Shown piece after piece: positions 1 through 7,711 of a stretch of DNA of 30,185 bases. The DNA comes from JADHLJ01 sp038118725. Lineage in GTDB: Bacteria; Pseudomonadota; Alphaproteobacteria; Thalassobaculales; Thalassobaculaceae. Position 1 is the first letter of the stretch, and each line of letters starts with the position of its first letter. Where the stretch lies: assembly GCA_038118725.1 (NCBI GenBank), contig JAYOIK010000066.1:1-30185 (forward strand). Reading direction: 5' to 3'. A program made the translations under genes and the position numbers. The notes beneath the pieces were generated by a model, which made no database searches, was not told where the DNA came from, and worked only from the letters and a program-made list of their open reading frames with translations.

Positions 1-60
1 CGCGCGAGCCTTCGCGACCGCTCGGTTGGCCAAGCCGGCCGCGCTCCAATCCTCAGCCAT
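1..60 (-). CDS. 5' end of an unidentified protein, cut by the window edge
   Basis: An ATG at 60-58 on the minus strand opens a frame that stays open to the window edge for 20 codons, beginning MAEDWSAAGLANRAVAKARA. A strong Shine-Dalgarno match (GGAAGG) sits about seven bases upstream of this ATG, which is the main reason to call it. It would be divergent from the hydrolase that starts at 242. The fragment is too short to assign to a family. Confidence 0.45.
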   Translation of the reverse strand, partial: MAEDWSAAGLANRAVAKARA

Positions 61-241
61 GCACGCGCCTTCCGCGAAATTCACTCACTGTTGCTCGGTC
101 TGACGCTCTATGTCCCATGTCCGCCCCGCCAAACGCAACCATCCACGCGCGCCGCGGGGCGAAGTTAGACGCTTTAGGGCGACCGCGTTTAGTCCTATGG
201 TTCGCAATGACATGACACGCGATCCGATACGGGAAGACGAA

Positions 242-1480
242 ATGTTCCAATATGTGACCGCCCGGGCCTTGGCCGACCCGAACCGCGCGCTGCATTGCAC
301 GTATGAGCCTCTCGCCATAGAGCTGAAAAGCGGCGGCCAAAGCACCTATCTCACCATAAACGAGAACGGCGCGGCCTTGAGCGATCAACCCGGCGGCGGC
401 GTTGATTTCACTCTCGCGGCCACGGCGGCGGCTTGGAAGGAACTCGCGAGCCCCGAACCGAAACCCGGATATCAAACGCTCTCGACCATGCGCCGCACGC
501 AGAACCTCATCGTCACCGGCGACATGGTGAAGTTCAACCGGCACATGCTGTTGCTTGAGATGCTGTTCTCGAACTTGAGTGACGAGGGCGCCGTCCACGC
601 GCCGGTTGGCGAAACCCAGCTGGAACCGGTCACGGGCCGCTATCTGCGTCTGGATTTCGAGGGGCGGCCGCACCGGATTTATTTCGAGGAGGCGGGCCAG
701 GGGATCCCGCTGATTTGTCTTCACACCGCCGGAAGCGATGGCCGGCAGTATCGCCATCTGCTGAACGACGCGGCGGTCACCGACCGGTTCCGGGTCATCG
801 CCTTCGATCTTCCGTGGCATGGAAAGTCATCCCCGCCACCCGGCTTCGAGGCCGAGGTTTATGAACTCACGACGGATCGTTACGTCGCGATCGTCATGGC
901 GATGGTCGATGCCCTGAAACTGGACAACCCCGTCGTCATGGGATGCTCGATCGGCGGTCGCGCGGTTCTGCACCTGGCGCTGCGTCACGGCGCGCGGTTC
1001 CGCGCCGCCATCGGCCTGCAATCGGCGCTGTATGCCGAGGATCGCAGCCTGGGGGACAAGGCGCCGGACAAGGCGCTGCACCGCCCGGACATTCACGGCG
1101 GCGCCCTTGCCGGCGCCCTGATGGCCGGCATGACCGCTCCGCAATCTCCCAGTGCCGAGCGGTGGGAGACCATGTGGCACTATATGCAGGGCGGCCCGGG
1201 CGTGTTCATGGGCGATCTGCATTACTATTTCACCGATGGCGATCTCAGGAACGGCCTTGCCGAGCCGTTGCGCGGCTCGCCCTGTCCGATCTATCTGCTC
1301 AGCGGCGAATACGACGCCTCCGCGACCCCGGCCATGGGCAAGGAACTCGCCGCCCTCATCGGCGCCGCCTATTTCAAGGAGATGAAAGCCGTCGGCCATT
1401 TCCCGATGTCGGAAAACCCCGACGCGTTCCGCGGCTATCTCCTACCGGTACTGGACATGATCGAGGCGGGGGCGGTTTGA
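242..1480 (+). CDS. Alpha/beta hydrolase with N-terminal SCP2-like domain
   Basis: A cytoplasmic serine hydrolase of about 412 residues. Residues about 1-115 resemble an SCP2-type lipid-binding domain (hydrophobic strands, then a pattern like NLIVTGDMVKFNRH). Residues about 135-410 form an alpha/beta hydrolase fold. The visible catalytic triad is Ser236 in the nucleophile elbow GCSIGG, Asp358 in SGEYDAS and His386 in VGHFPMS. The frame is open upstream to an ATG at 110, but 242 is preferred because a GGGAAG-like ribosome site lies just before it and the domain begins there. Family members act on esters, lactones or C-C bonds. An SCP2 fusion suggests a hydrophobic substrate, but no substrate can be named. 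A hairpin terminator follows. Confidence 0.85.
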   Translation: MFQYVTARALADPNRALHCTYEPLAIELKSGGQSTYLTINENGAALSDQPGGGVDFTLAATAAAWKELASPEPKPGYQTLSTMRRTQNLIVTGDMVKFNRHMLLLEMLFSNLSDEGAVHAPVGETQLEPVTGRYLRLDFEGRPHRIYFEEAGQGIPLICLHTAGSDGRQYRHLLNDAAVTDRFRVIAFDLPWHGKSSPPPGFEAEVYELTTDRYVAIVMAMVDALKLDNPVVMGCSIGGRAVLHLALRHGARFRAAIGLQSALYAEDRSLGDKAPDKALHRPDIHGGALAGALMAGMTAPQSPSAERWETMWHYMQGGPGVFMGDLHYYFTDGDLRNGLAEPLRGSPCPIYLLSGEYDASATPAMGKELAALIGAAYFKEMKAVGHFPMSENPDAFRGYLLPVLDMIEAGAV

Positions 1481-1514
1481 GGGGCGACCCAAAGCGGAAG
1501 CAATCCGACGTAGG

Positions 1515-1573
1515 AGGAAACTGGTTGAGGCCCGGGGAGAAAACTCAACCGAGGTGGAAACAGTTTTCTTTTT
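1515..1573 (+). terminator. Probable rho-independent terminator after the hydrolase gene
   Basis: Nested complementary arms are visible: GGTTGAG at 1523-1529 pairs with CTCAACC at 1544-1550, and AAACTG at 1518-1523 pairs with CAGTTT at 1561-1566. An alternative stem is GAAAACT (1539-1545) with AGTTTTC (1562-1568). A T-rich tract (TTTTCTTTTT, 1564-1573) follows directly. The position between the hydrolase stop and the converging tRNA gene fits termination. The fold is read by eye, not computed. Confidence 0.45.
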
Positions 1574-1581
1574 GGGAAAAT

Positions 1582-1657
<76 letters not shown>

Positions 1658-1670
1658 ACCGACGCGGCGG

Positions 1671-1699
1671 AAAATAGGGGGAGCTTGGGTTCGGTTCAA
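1671..1699 (-). promoter_or_regulatory. Probable sigma70-type promoter of tRNA-Ala
   Basis: On the minus strand TTGAAC (1699-1694) and TATTTT (1676-1671) are separated by exactly 17 bases. This would start transcription around 1664, a few bases before the mature tRNA 5' end at 1657. Each hexamer matches the E. coli consensus at four of six positions. Spacing and placement make the call; it is otherwise inference. Confidence 0.5.
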
Positions 1700-1750
1700 G
1701 GGAAATGTCACGGCGGCGAAACAAAATTCGGGAGCGGCACGTTCGGGGCC

Positions 1751-2641
1751 CTATTCCAACCACTCCCGGAAGCGCCCGAGACTATACCGACAAGCGCCGC
1801 GCTTGCTTGACGCCGGATCGACGCAGACACCCTTGCCGTCGGGCTTGCCGTTCTTGAAGACACCGGTGAATTGGTGGCCGGTATCGAGGAACAGCGTGCC
1901 CTGGCCCTCGCGGACACCGTCCACGAAATCGCCCTCGTAGCGCCAGCCGGCGGTGGGCGAGGCATAGGTTCCCCGGCCATGCCGCAGCCCGCCACGATAG
2001 GCGCCCTCGTGCCAATCGCCGTTGCGCCATTCCGAGCGTCCCTGGCCAGAGAAGACATCGGCCGCGAATTCGCCGCGATAAAGCCATCCTCGCGGCGAGG
2101 TCACCTCGCCCTCGCCGTGGCGCGCGCCGTCGCGCCATGCCCCCTCGTACCGCTCTCCGGATTTGTAGAGCCGGGATCCCTGGCCATGCGCGACGCCGTT
2201 CTCAAGGCCACCCTCGTATCGACCAAACTCCGCGCCCTGGATAACACCGTCGCCGACGACGCGCCCGCCCGTCGCGAAACATTCGCAGGAAAGCTCTCGA
2301 TCACCGACTCCGGCGCCCCCCTTCAAAACAGCGACGAGCCGGCCCGCGCCGTCGGCGCGCCCTCCATCACAGCCGCCTTGCCACTCAATCGACGAAACTC
2401 GCAAATCACCGATCCAGACCTTACAGCCCGCCTCATCGGCGGCCCATCCCGCCGACGCCGCCATTGCCGCTTGGGGCACAAGCATAGCGAACACCAAGAC
2501 CGCGAGGGTCGCCGCGCCCGTGACCGCCTTGCGCGTCCCCGAGAAAATCCCTATCTCAGCCCCAGTGCTTGCCGAGCGGCCTCGCCACCGGTAGGATTCC
2601 GAGACGCCGCGCGACGGAGAGATAGCGCCGATGTATGCCAT
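1751..2641 (-). CDS. Exported MORN-repeat protein
   Basis: About 296 residues. A hydrophobic stretch ending in QAAMAAS looks like a signal peptide, so the protein is probably periplasmic or envelope-bound. The C-terminal half holds six MORN-like repeats of roughly 22 residues with the pattern YEG-x-x-x-DG-x-x-x-GxG, for example YEGAWRDGARHGEGEV, YRGEFAADVFSGQG and YEGDFVDGVREGQGTL. MORN repeats usually mediate membrane or protein contacts; no catalytic domain is seen. The start is uncertain. The ATG at 2641 leaves an unusually long region of about 40 residues before the signal core and overlaps the divergent yggT start by 11 bases. An open frame runs further up, to 2734, inside yggT. A shorter form starting at a non-ATG codon is possible. 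Confidence 0.75.
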   Translation of the reverse strand: MAYIGAISPSRGVSESYRWRGRSASTGAEIGIFSGTRKAVTGAATLAVLVFAMLVPQAAMAASAGWAADEAGCKVWIGDLRVSSIEWQGGCDGGRADGAGRLVAVLKGGAGVGDRELSCECFATGGRVVGDGVIQGAEFGRYEGGLENGVAHGQGSRLYKSGERYEGAWRDGARHGEGEVTSPRGWLYRGEFAADVFSGQGRSEWRNGDWHEGAYRGGLRHGRGTYASPTAGWRYEGDFVDGVREGQGTLFLDTGHQFTGVFKNGKPDGKGVCVDPASSKRGACRYSLGRFREWLE

Positions 2642-2921
2642 CGCGAACCTGCTCAACACGATCATCAGCCTGTATATCTGGTGCCTGTTCATCTTTGTCA
2701 TTCTAGGATGGCTGGTCCAATTCGGCGTCATCAATACCCAAAACCGGTTTGTCTATCTGGTGATGGATTTCCTGTACCGGATCACCGAGCCCGCCTTGCG
2801 GCCGATCCGGCGGTTCGTTCCCAATTTCGGCGGTATTGATATCTCCCCGATTCTGCTGGTCCTGGTGTTGATCTTCATTCGGGACTTCGTGGTTGTCGAC
2901 CTCATGAGGATGATCGGCTAG
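2631..2921 (+). CDS. YggT family integral membrane protein
   Basis: A 96-residue protein with two hydrophobic segments (about residues 8-30 and 70-92) separated by the conserved YggT loop RITEPALRPIRRFVPNFGGI, followed by the ISPI segment. YggT proteins are small inner-membrane proteins linked to cation/osmotic tolerance or cell-division-associated functions; the biochemical role is unsettled. GAGAG about eight bases before the ATG serves as ribosome site. It is the first gene of a yggT-DUF167-folD run with four bases to the next start, an arrangement common in alphaproteobacteria. Confidence 0.9.
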   Translation: MYAIANLLNTIISLYIWCLFIFVILGWLVQFGVINTQNRFVYLVMDFLYRITEPALRPIRRFVPNFGGIDISPILLVLVLIFIRDFVVVDLMRMIG

Positions 2922-2925
2922 GACA

Positions 2926-3252
2926 GTGCCGTTCGAAGCCGGTCCAGAAGGCGTCAGGGTTCGGGTGCGCCTTAGCCCCGGCGCGGCCCGGGATCGGGTG
3001 GGCGGGGTCGCGGCGGATGAAAACGGTGTCGCCTGGTTGACAGCATCGGTCACTCAGCCTCCCGAGAATGGCCGCGCGAACAAGGCGTTGATTCGCCTGC
3101 TCTCCAAGGAGTGGCGGGTCGCCAAGTCATCCATCGCGGTGACCCATGGGCGAACGAGCCGGCGCAAGATTCTCAGCGTCACCGGCGAGACCGGGGCGCT
3201 ATCGGTTAAACTCGCTGAGTGGCTCAACCGCCGGCGACGGGACGGAGCGTGA
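2926..3252 (+). CDS. DUF167 (YggU family) protein
   Basis: A 108-residue protein with a GTG start at 2926, four bases after the yggT stop. It shows the DUF167 signature: a basic beta strand RVRVRLSPGAARDRVGG, then LTASVTQPPENGRANKALI and the SSIAVTHGRTSRRKILSV segment. The family is a small conserved alpha/beta fold of unknown biochemical function, very often beside yggT. The folD start lies just after its stop, so the three genes are probably co-transcribed. Confidence 0.9.
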   Translation: MPFEAGPEGVRVRVRLSPGAARDRVGGVAADENGVAWLTASVTQPPENGRANKALIRLLSKEWRVAKSSIAVTHGRTSRRKILSVTGETGALSVKLAEWLNRRRRDGA

Positions 3253-3259
3253 GGAAAGC

Positions 3260-4156
3260 ATGACCGAAGCGGCGATCATCGACGGCAAGGCCTTCGCGGC
3301 CGGTCTCAGGGAACGGGTTGGCGCGGCGGTCGCCTCGCTCAACGCGGCGCACGGCAAGGTGCCGGGCCTCGCGGTGGTGCTGGTCGGAGAGGACCCGGCG
3401 AGCGAGGTCTATGTTCGGAACAAGCGTAAGCAAACCGCCGAATGCGGGATGCGCTCGATCGAGCACAAACTGTCGGCGGAGACCGACCAGGAAACCTTGC
3501 TGAAGCTGATCGCGGACCTTAACGCCGATGACGGCGTCGACGGCATTCTGGTTCAGCTTCCGCTGCCGGACCACGTGGACCCGCAGGCGGTGCTGGACGC
3601 CATCGACCCGGCCAAGGATGTCGACGGTTTTCACGTCATCAACGCCGGCAAGCTGGCGACCGGAGGCGATGCCCTGGTGCCGTGCACGCCAATGGGATGT
3701 CTGTTGATGCTGAAGGACCGGCTCGGGGATCTCTCGGGCAAGAACGCGGTGGTGGTCGGACGCTCCAACATCGTCGGCAAGCCGATGGCGGCGCTGCTGA
3801 CGCGGGAGAGCTGCACGGTGACGATCGCCCATTCCCGAACCAAGGATCTTCCGGCGGTGTGTCGTGGCGCCGATATTCTGGTCGCCGCGGTCGGTCGGCC
3901 CGAGATGATCAAGGGCGACTGGATCGGCGAGGGCGCGGTGGTCATTGATGTCGGTATCAATCGCATCCCCGCGCCCGTACGCGGCGAGGGCAAGATGCGG
4001 CTGGTCGGTGACGTGGCGTTCAGCGAGGCCAAGGCGGTGGCCGGCGCGATCACGCCGGTGCCGGGTGGCGTCGGCCCCATGACGATCGCGGTCCTGCTCC
4101 GCAACACCGTCGAGGCCGCCTGCCGGCGCCGCGGCTGGGAGATGCCGGAGATCTAG
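3260..4156 (+). CDS. folD: Bifunctional methylenetetrahydrofolate dehydrogenase/cyclohydrolase FolD
   Basis: A 298-residue cytosolic enzyme that interconverts 5,10-methylene-, 5,10-methenyl- and 10-formyl-tetrahydrofolate using NADP. Tyr51 and catalytic Lys55 are in YVRNKRK. The family motifs GILVQLPLP, DVDGFH, the nucleotide-binding VVVGRSNIVGKP and the C-terminal PVPGGVGPMT are all present. The ATG at 3260 is chosen over longer frames because GAGGAAAG lies just upstream and the protein then has normal family length. The stop codon TAG shares the palindrome CTAG (4153-4156) with the stop of the convergent DUF3253 gene. Confidence 0.97.
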   Translation: MTEAAIIDGKAFAAGLRERVGAAVASLNAAHGKVPGLAVVLVGEDPASEVYVRNKRKQTAECGMRSIEHKLSAETDQETLLKLIADLNADDGVDGILVQLPLPDHVDPQAVLDAIDPAKDVDGFHVINAGKLATGGDALVPCTPMGCLLMLKDRLGDLSGKNAVVVGRSNIVGKPMAALLTRESCTVTIAHSRTKDLPAVCRGADILVAAVGRPEMIKGDWIGEGAVVIDVGINRIPAPVRGEGKMRLVGDVAFSEAKAVAGAITPVPGGVGPMTIAVLLRNTVEAACRRRGWEMPEI

Positions 4157-4458
4157 GTTTCAGTATCGTTGGGCCCGCTTGCCGCAACGGGCAAGGTGTA
4201 GCGAAGAACGCCCTTGGCCTCGCGAAGATCGACGGGCTTGCCCTTGCGCAAGGCCTGGAGCTCTCCCGTGTCCTGGAGCATCGCCGCGGCGCGTCCGACA
4301 TTACGCAACAAAGGTCGCCACTTTGCCGTCTCCGTCGGATCACCGCCGGCGCGACGGGCGATATCGATGGGCGCGATCGACTTGCCCGGCCCCGCTTCAG
4401 CCAACATTTCGCGCGTGATAGCCTGCAAGGTATCTTGATCGGTCTTGGTTCTCGTCAT
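4153..4458 (-). CDS. DUF3253 domain protein
   Basis: A 101-residue protein with a predicted winged-helix-like layout: helices SIAPIDIARRAGG and WRPLLRNVGRAAAMLQDTGE, then the wing-like LQALRKGKPVDLREAKGVLRY, which matches DUF3253. Members resemble small DNA-binding proteins, but no function is established. No strong ribosome site is visible before the ATG. It converges on folD with overlapping stop codons and is divergent from the NnrU-family locus, 84 bases away. Confidence 0.75.
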   Translation of the reverse strand: MTRTKTDQDTLQAITREMLAEAGPGKSIAPIDIARRAGGDPTETAKWRPLLRNVGRAAAMLQDTGELQALRKGKPVDLREAKGVLRYTLPVAASGPNDTET

Positions 4459-4542
4459 GTCGAGACCATATGCTGTTAAAGCCGCCTCGCGTCAACGTCC
4501 GGCGTGGTGGGGTCTGTCTGAATTGTCCGGAGTATGGGACGC

Positions 4543-5240
4543 ATGACCGGAAGCATCGAAGCGCTGTTCCTCGCGGTCGTCGCTTTCGTCGGCGGGCATT
4601 TCCTGCTTGGGCTGCCGTCGGTTCGCGCCGCGCTGGTCGAGCGGATCGGCGAGCCCCCCTTCAGGGGTCTGTTCGCGCTTACATCCGCCGCCGCCTTTAC
4701 CTGGATGCTGCTGGCCTACGGCGCCGCGCCCAGGGTGGAGCTATGGCCAAGTCCGGCATGGATTTTTGGGTCCCGAACATTGTCCTGCCGATCTCCGCGA
4801 TCCTCTTGGTTTGCAGATATACCGGCGCCAATCCGACCGCGGTCGGTCAAGAGGCGGTGTTAAGCGACGACCCGCGGGTGGCGCGCGGCATAGTCACCGT
4901 TACCCGGCATCCCACGCTTTGGGCGATCGGCTTGTGGTCGCTCTCACATCTTATCGCCAATGGCGACAGCGCGAGCGTGTTGTTGTTCGGGGGGCTCGCG
5001 GTGCTGAGTTTCGGCGGCATGACCGCCATCGACACGAAGAAACGAGCCGTCCTCGGCGCCGCCTGGGGGCCATTCGAACTGACCACGTCGGTGGTCCCTT
5101 TCCTCGCCATACTCCAGGGCCGAACCGGCTTTGATTGGGCGGGTATCGGCCTGTTTCGCGTCGCCGGTGGGATCTTGCTTTGGGCGGTGTTATGGATTGC
5201 GCACGTCTTCATAATCGGCGTTTCGCCGAGCCCATTTTAA
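4543..5240 (+). pseudogene. NnrU family membrane protein, split by a one-base frameshift
   Basis: The N-terminal part (GHFLLGLPSVRAALVERIGE, then a membrane helix and VELWPSPAW) is read in the frame of 4543. The C-terminal part (WVPNIVLPISAILLV, TRHPTLWAIGLWSLSHLIANGD and two more helices) is read one frame away and stops at 5240. The switch falls at a run of five T at 4763-4767. A sixth T would give a continuous protein of about 232 residues, normal for NnrU. The family is linked to nitric oxide/denitrification genes and has several membrane helices. The ATG at 4543 is preferred over 4534 because GGAG at 4529-4532 is correctly spaced only for 4543. It may be a true pseudogene or an assembly/homopolymer error. 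Confidence 0.8.
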
Positions 5241-5266
5241 CCACCGAACCACAACCGGGAGTCCCA

Positions 5267-6313
5267 ATGCGCGTCTATCACGGCCTGAACCATGCTCATC
5301 ACGCCCCCAAGAGCTTTATCGCTCGGGGTCGGGTGACGGAATGCCCCGAACAGCCGCGGCGCGCCGAAATTCTTCTTGAAGCGGCGCGAAACGCCGGACA
5401 CGAGATCGTCGAGGCGAGCCCACACGGATTGGAACCGGTCCGCGCGATCCATGACGCCGGTTATCTGGATTTTCTGGAACAAGCCTGGGAGTTGTGGAGC
5501 GCCCTACCCAATCCCGGCGGCGAGATTGTCCCGAACGTGCATCCCGGTCGAAACATGAACGCCGCGCCGCAAGCGACGGTGGCGCTGGCGGGGCACTATC
5601 AGGCCGATACCGCCTGTCCGATCGGCCCCGGCACCTGGGAGGGTATCCTCGCCTCCGCCGATGTCGCGGTGAATTGCGCCGAGCATGTGATGGAAGCATG
5701 GAATGCCGGCGATGCCCGCGGCCATGCCTATGCCCTGTGCCGACCGCCCGGACACCATGCCTATGCCGACCAGGCCGGCGGGTTCTGTTTCCTCAACAAT
5801 TCAGCGATCGCCGCCCAGATCTGCCGGGAACGCGGCGCCGAGCGCGTGGCGATCCTTGACGTAGACGTGCATCACGGCAACGGCACCCAGGGAATCTTTT
5901 ACGACCGCGCCGATGTTCTGACGGTATCCCTGCACGGCGACCCAACCGCCTATTATCCGTTTTTCGCGGGCTACGAGCGTGAAACCGGATCGGGAGCCGG
6001 CGAGGGATGCAATCTCAACCACCCGCTGCCCTTCGGAACCAAAGATGACGCTTATATCGACGCGTTGAAAAAGGCACTGGATAGCATCGGAGCCTTCAAC
6101 CCCGATATTCTGGTCCTCGCCCTCGGGCTGGATGCGTCGGTGGATGACCCGCTGGCCTTCCTGTCCATCACCACCGATGGCTTCGCCCGGATCGGGGAGA
6201 CGATCGGCGGGTTTGGCCTGCCGACCGTGCTTATCCAGGAAGGCGGCTACATTTCCGACAGTCTCGGCGCCAATCTGGCGGCGGTCCTGGCGGGGTTCGA
6301 AAGCGCTCGTTAG
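5267..6313 (+). CDS. Acetylpolyamine amidohydrolase-like (class II HDAC fold) enzyme
   Basis: A 348-residue zinc amidohydrolase of the histone deacetylase superfamily. The active-site histidine pair is His163/His164 (RPPGHHA), the zinc ligands are Asp200, His202 (DVDVHH) and Asp289 (GLDAS), and the transition-state tyrosine is Tyr328 (QEGGY). Length and motif spacing match bacterial acetylpolyamine amidohydrolases, which remove acetyl groups from acetylated polyamines; the exact substrate is inferred. GGGAG five bases before the ATG fixes the start, although the frame is open further up. It follows the broken NnrU gene by 26 bases on the same strand. Confidence 0.9.
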   Translation: MRVYHGLNHAHHAPKSFIARGRVTECPEQPRRAEILLEAARNAGHEIVEASPHGLEPVRAIHDAGYLDFLEQAWELWSALPNPGGEIVPNVHPGRNMNAAPQATVALAGHYQADTACPIGPGTWEGILASADVAVNCAEHVMEAWNAGDARGHAYALCRPPGHHAYADQAGGFCFLNNSAIAAQICRERGAERVAILDVDVHHGNGTQGIFYDRADVLTVSLHGDPTAYYPFFAGYERETGSGAGEGCNLNHPLPFGTKDDAYIDALKKALDSIGAFNPDILVLALGLDASVDDPLAFLSITTDGFARIGETIGGFGLPTVLIQEGGYISDSLGANLAAVLAGFESAR

Positions 6314-6334
6314 AGCCTCCACCCGCTCCTTGGT

Positions 6335-7060
6335 TCACCAGGTCGCGGTCACACGCGTACCTTGCCGAGGCTCGGGAACGGCGCTGATCGGGACATTCGT
6401 TACTTCCTTCAGCAGTTTTCTGAGGAACGCGTCCGCGTAGGATTGGTAATTCTCCGCGATCTCGACGAACGCACCGTTGCCGCCGATGATCTTCTGTTCG
6501 AAGTAATAGTTGAGCGTCGGATGTTCGTTAAGAATGGTTAGGCCGTTAATGGTGATGCCCTGGCCGATCACGACCTCTCGGGCGAGGCTCACGTCGGCAC
6601 CCTGATTGTTACGACCGTCACAGGACAGATCGATCACCTGGCGCACGCCGTCAAAGCCGTTGTTCCTGAAAAGACTCGCCGCGAAACGAAGCGCGCCGGA
6701 GATCGATGTCGCCCCGGTTCGAATGGTTCGCGGCATCGTCTCCAACAACTCAGCCATGCGATCGGCGGCGCGGGGGCCGTCGATGACCATCCAGGGAATG
6801 TCGACGATCTGAAAATCAGCGCTCGCCCATTCGACCACGGTGACCGCGATCGAGCGGTAGTGGCCGCCGCTGATCGCCTTGACAACGGCGCGGTCGCGAA
6901 AGGCCTGGGCCATCCCCCGGACCTGCAGCTCGAATTCCCGATCATCGACGCTCGCGGAGGAATCGACGGCAAGCACCAACTCCAGGTCAACCGGAACCTG
7001 CGCCCGCGCCTGTCCCGCTCCGATGACGAGCAAGATGGATAAACCGATCAGAAACTTCAT
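6335..7060 (-). CDS. DUF1194 protein, exported von Willebrand A-like
   Basis: About 241 residues with a clear signal peptide (MKFLIGLSILLVIGAGQARA, cleavage likely after residue 20). A VWA-like domain follows, with the metal-site motif DSSAS at residues 33-37 and later TGATSISGAL and the DLSCDGRNNQG segment. The family is typical of alphaproteobacteria and is predicted to be periplasmic; its partner is unknown. An ATG at 7075 is also possible, but GAGG nine bases before 7060 favours the shorter form. It lies downstream of thpR and the esterase on the same strand, 72 bases after the thpR stop. Confidence 0.85.
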   Translation of the reverse strand: MKFLIGLSILLVIGAGQARAQVPVDLELVLAVDSSASVDDREFELQVRGMAQAFRDRAVVKAISGGHYRSIAVTVVEWASADFQIVDIPWMVIDGPRAADRMAELLETMPRTIRTGATSISGALRFAASLFRNNGFDGVRQVIDLSCDGRNNQGADVSLAREVVIGQGITINGLTILNEHPTLNYYFEQKIIGGNGAFVEIAENYQSYADAFLRKLLKEVTNVPISAVPEPRQGTRVTATW

Positions 7061-7132
7061 CGCCAAGCGCCTCATGGCTTCAGCGTCGCACTCCCGCGCG
7101 TCGGATGCCAGCCCGGAACCGCTGCAAGCCGA

Positions 7133-7711
7133 TCACCTTTCGGCTAGCGCGGCATCCGACAGTGATGGCGCGGACAGCACCAGCGGCACCTCGCATTCCG
7201 GAAAATAGGTCGGACCGCCATGTCCAAGCTTGCTTTCAAAAAGGAAGAAGGACTCGACCTCGAAAGGCTCCAAGCGTATCGCGGCATGGCTCGCGATATA
7301 TGGCGCCGCCGCGGCGACCGGCATCCCGGAAAACCGGGCCAAGGTTACATGAGGCTTGAACTTTCGGCCTTCCGCGGGAATCCCCGCCGCGACGAGCGCG
7401 CTCTCGACCTTGCGTTGCAGCCCCGCCAGGGCCGGGTTTTCCCGCGCGCCCACCCAGATCGCTCGCAGGCGCCCTCGGGTCTCGAAACAACCCAGCCCCT
7501 CTAGGGTCAAGCAGAAGCTCGGCACCCGAATTCGAGACAGAACGTAGGTGATCTCCTCCGCCGCGCCACCATCCACCTCCCCGATAAAGCGCAGGGTCAG
7601 ATGAAAGTTTTCCGGCGCCACCCAACGCGCGTCCGGAACACCGTGCAACAGCAAGGAGAGCTTTTCACCCACGGCCTCGGGCATGGCCAGCGCGACAAAC
7701 AACCGTCTCAT
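7133..7711 (-). CDS. thpR: RNA 2',3'-cyclic phosphodiesterase (LigT/ThpR, 2H family)
   Basis: A 192-residue cytosolic enzyme of the 2H phosphoesterase family. Both catalytic HxTx motifs are present: His37-Leu-Thr39 in FHLTLRF and His121-Val-Thr123 in KPHVTLARF, at the usual spacing. The family hydrolyses 2',3'-cyclic phosphates at RNA ends and in vitro can ligate tRNA halves. Its ATG overlaps the TGA of the upstream esterase (TCAT at 7708-7711 on the plus strand), which suggests translational coupling. Confidence 0.92.
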   Translation of the reverse strand: MRRLFVALAMPEAVGEKLSLLLHGVPDARWVAPENFHLTLRFIGEVDGGAAEEITYVLSRIRVPSFCLTLEGLGCFETRGRLRAIWVGARENPALAGLQRKVESALVAAGIPAEGRKFKPHVTLARFSGMPVAAAAPYIASHAAIRLEPFEVESFFLFESKLGHGGPTYFPECEVPLVLSAPSLSDAALAER

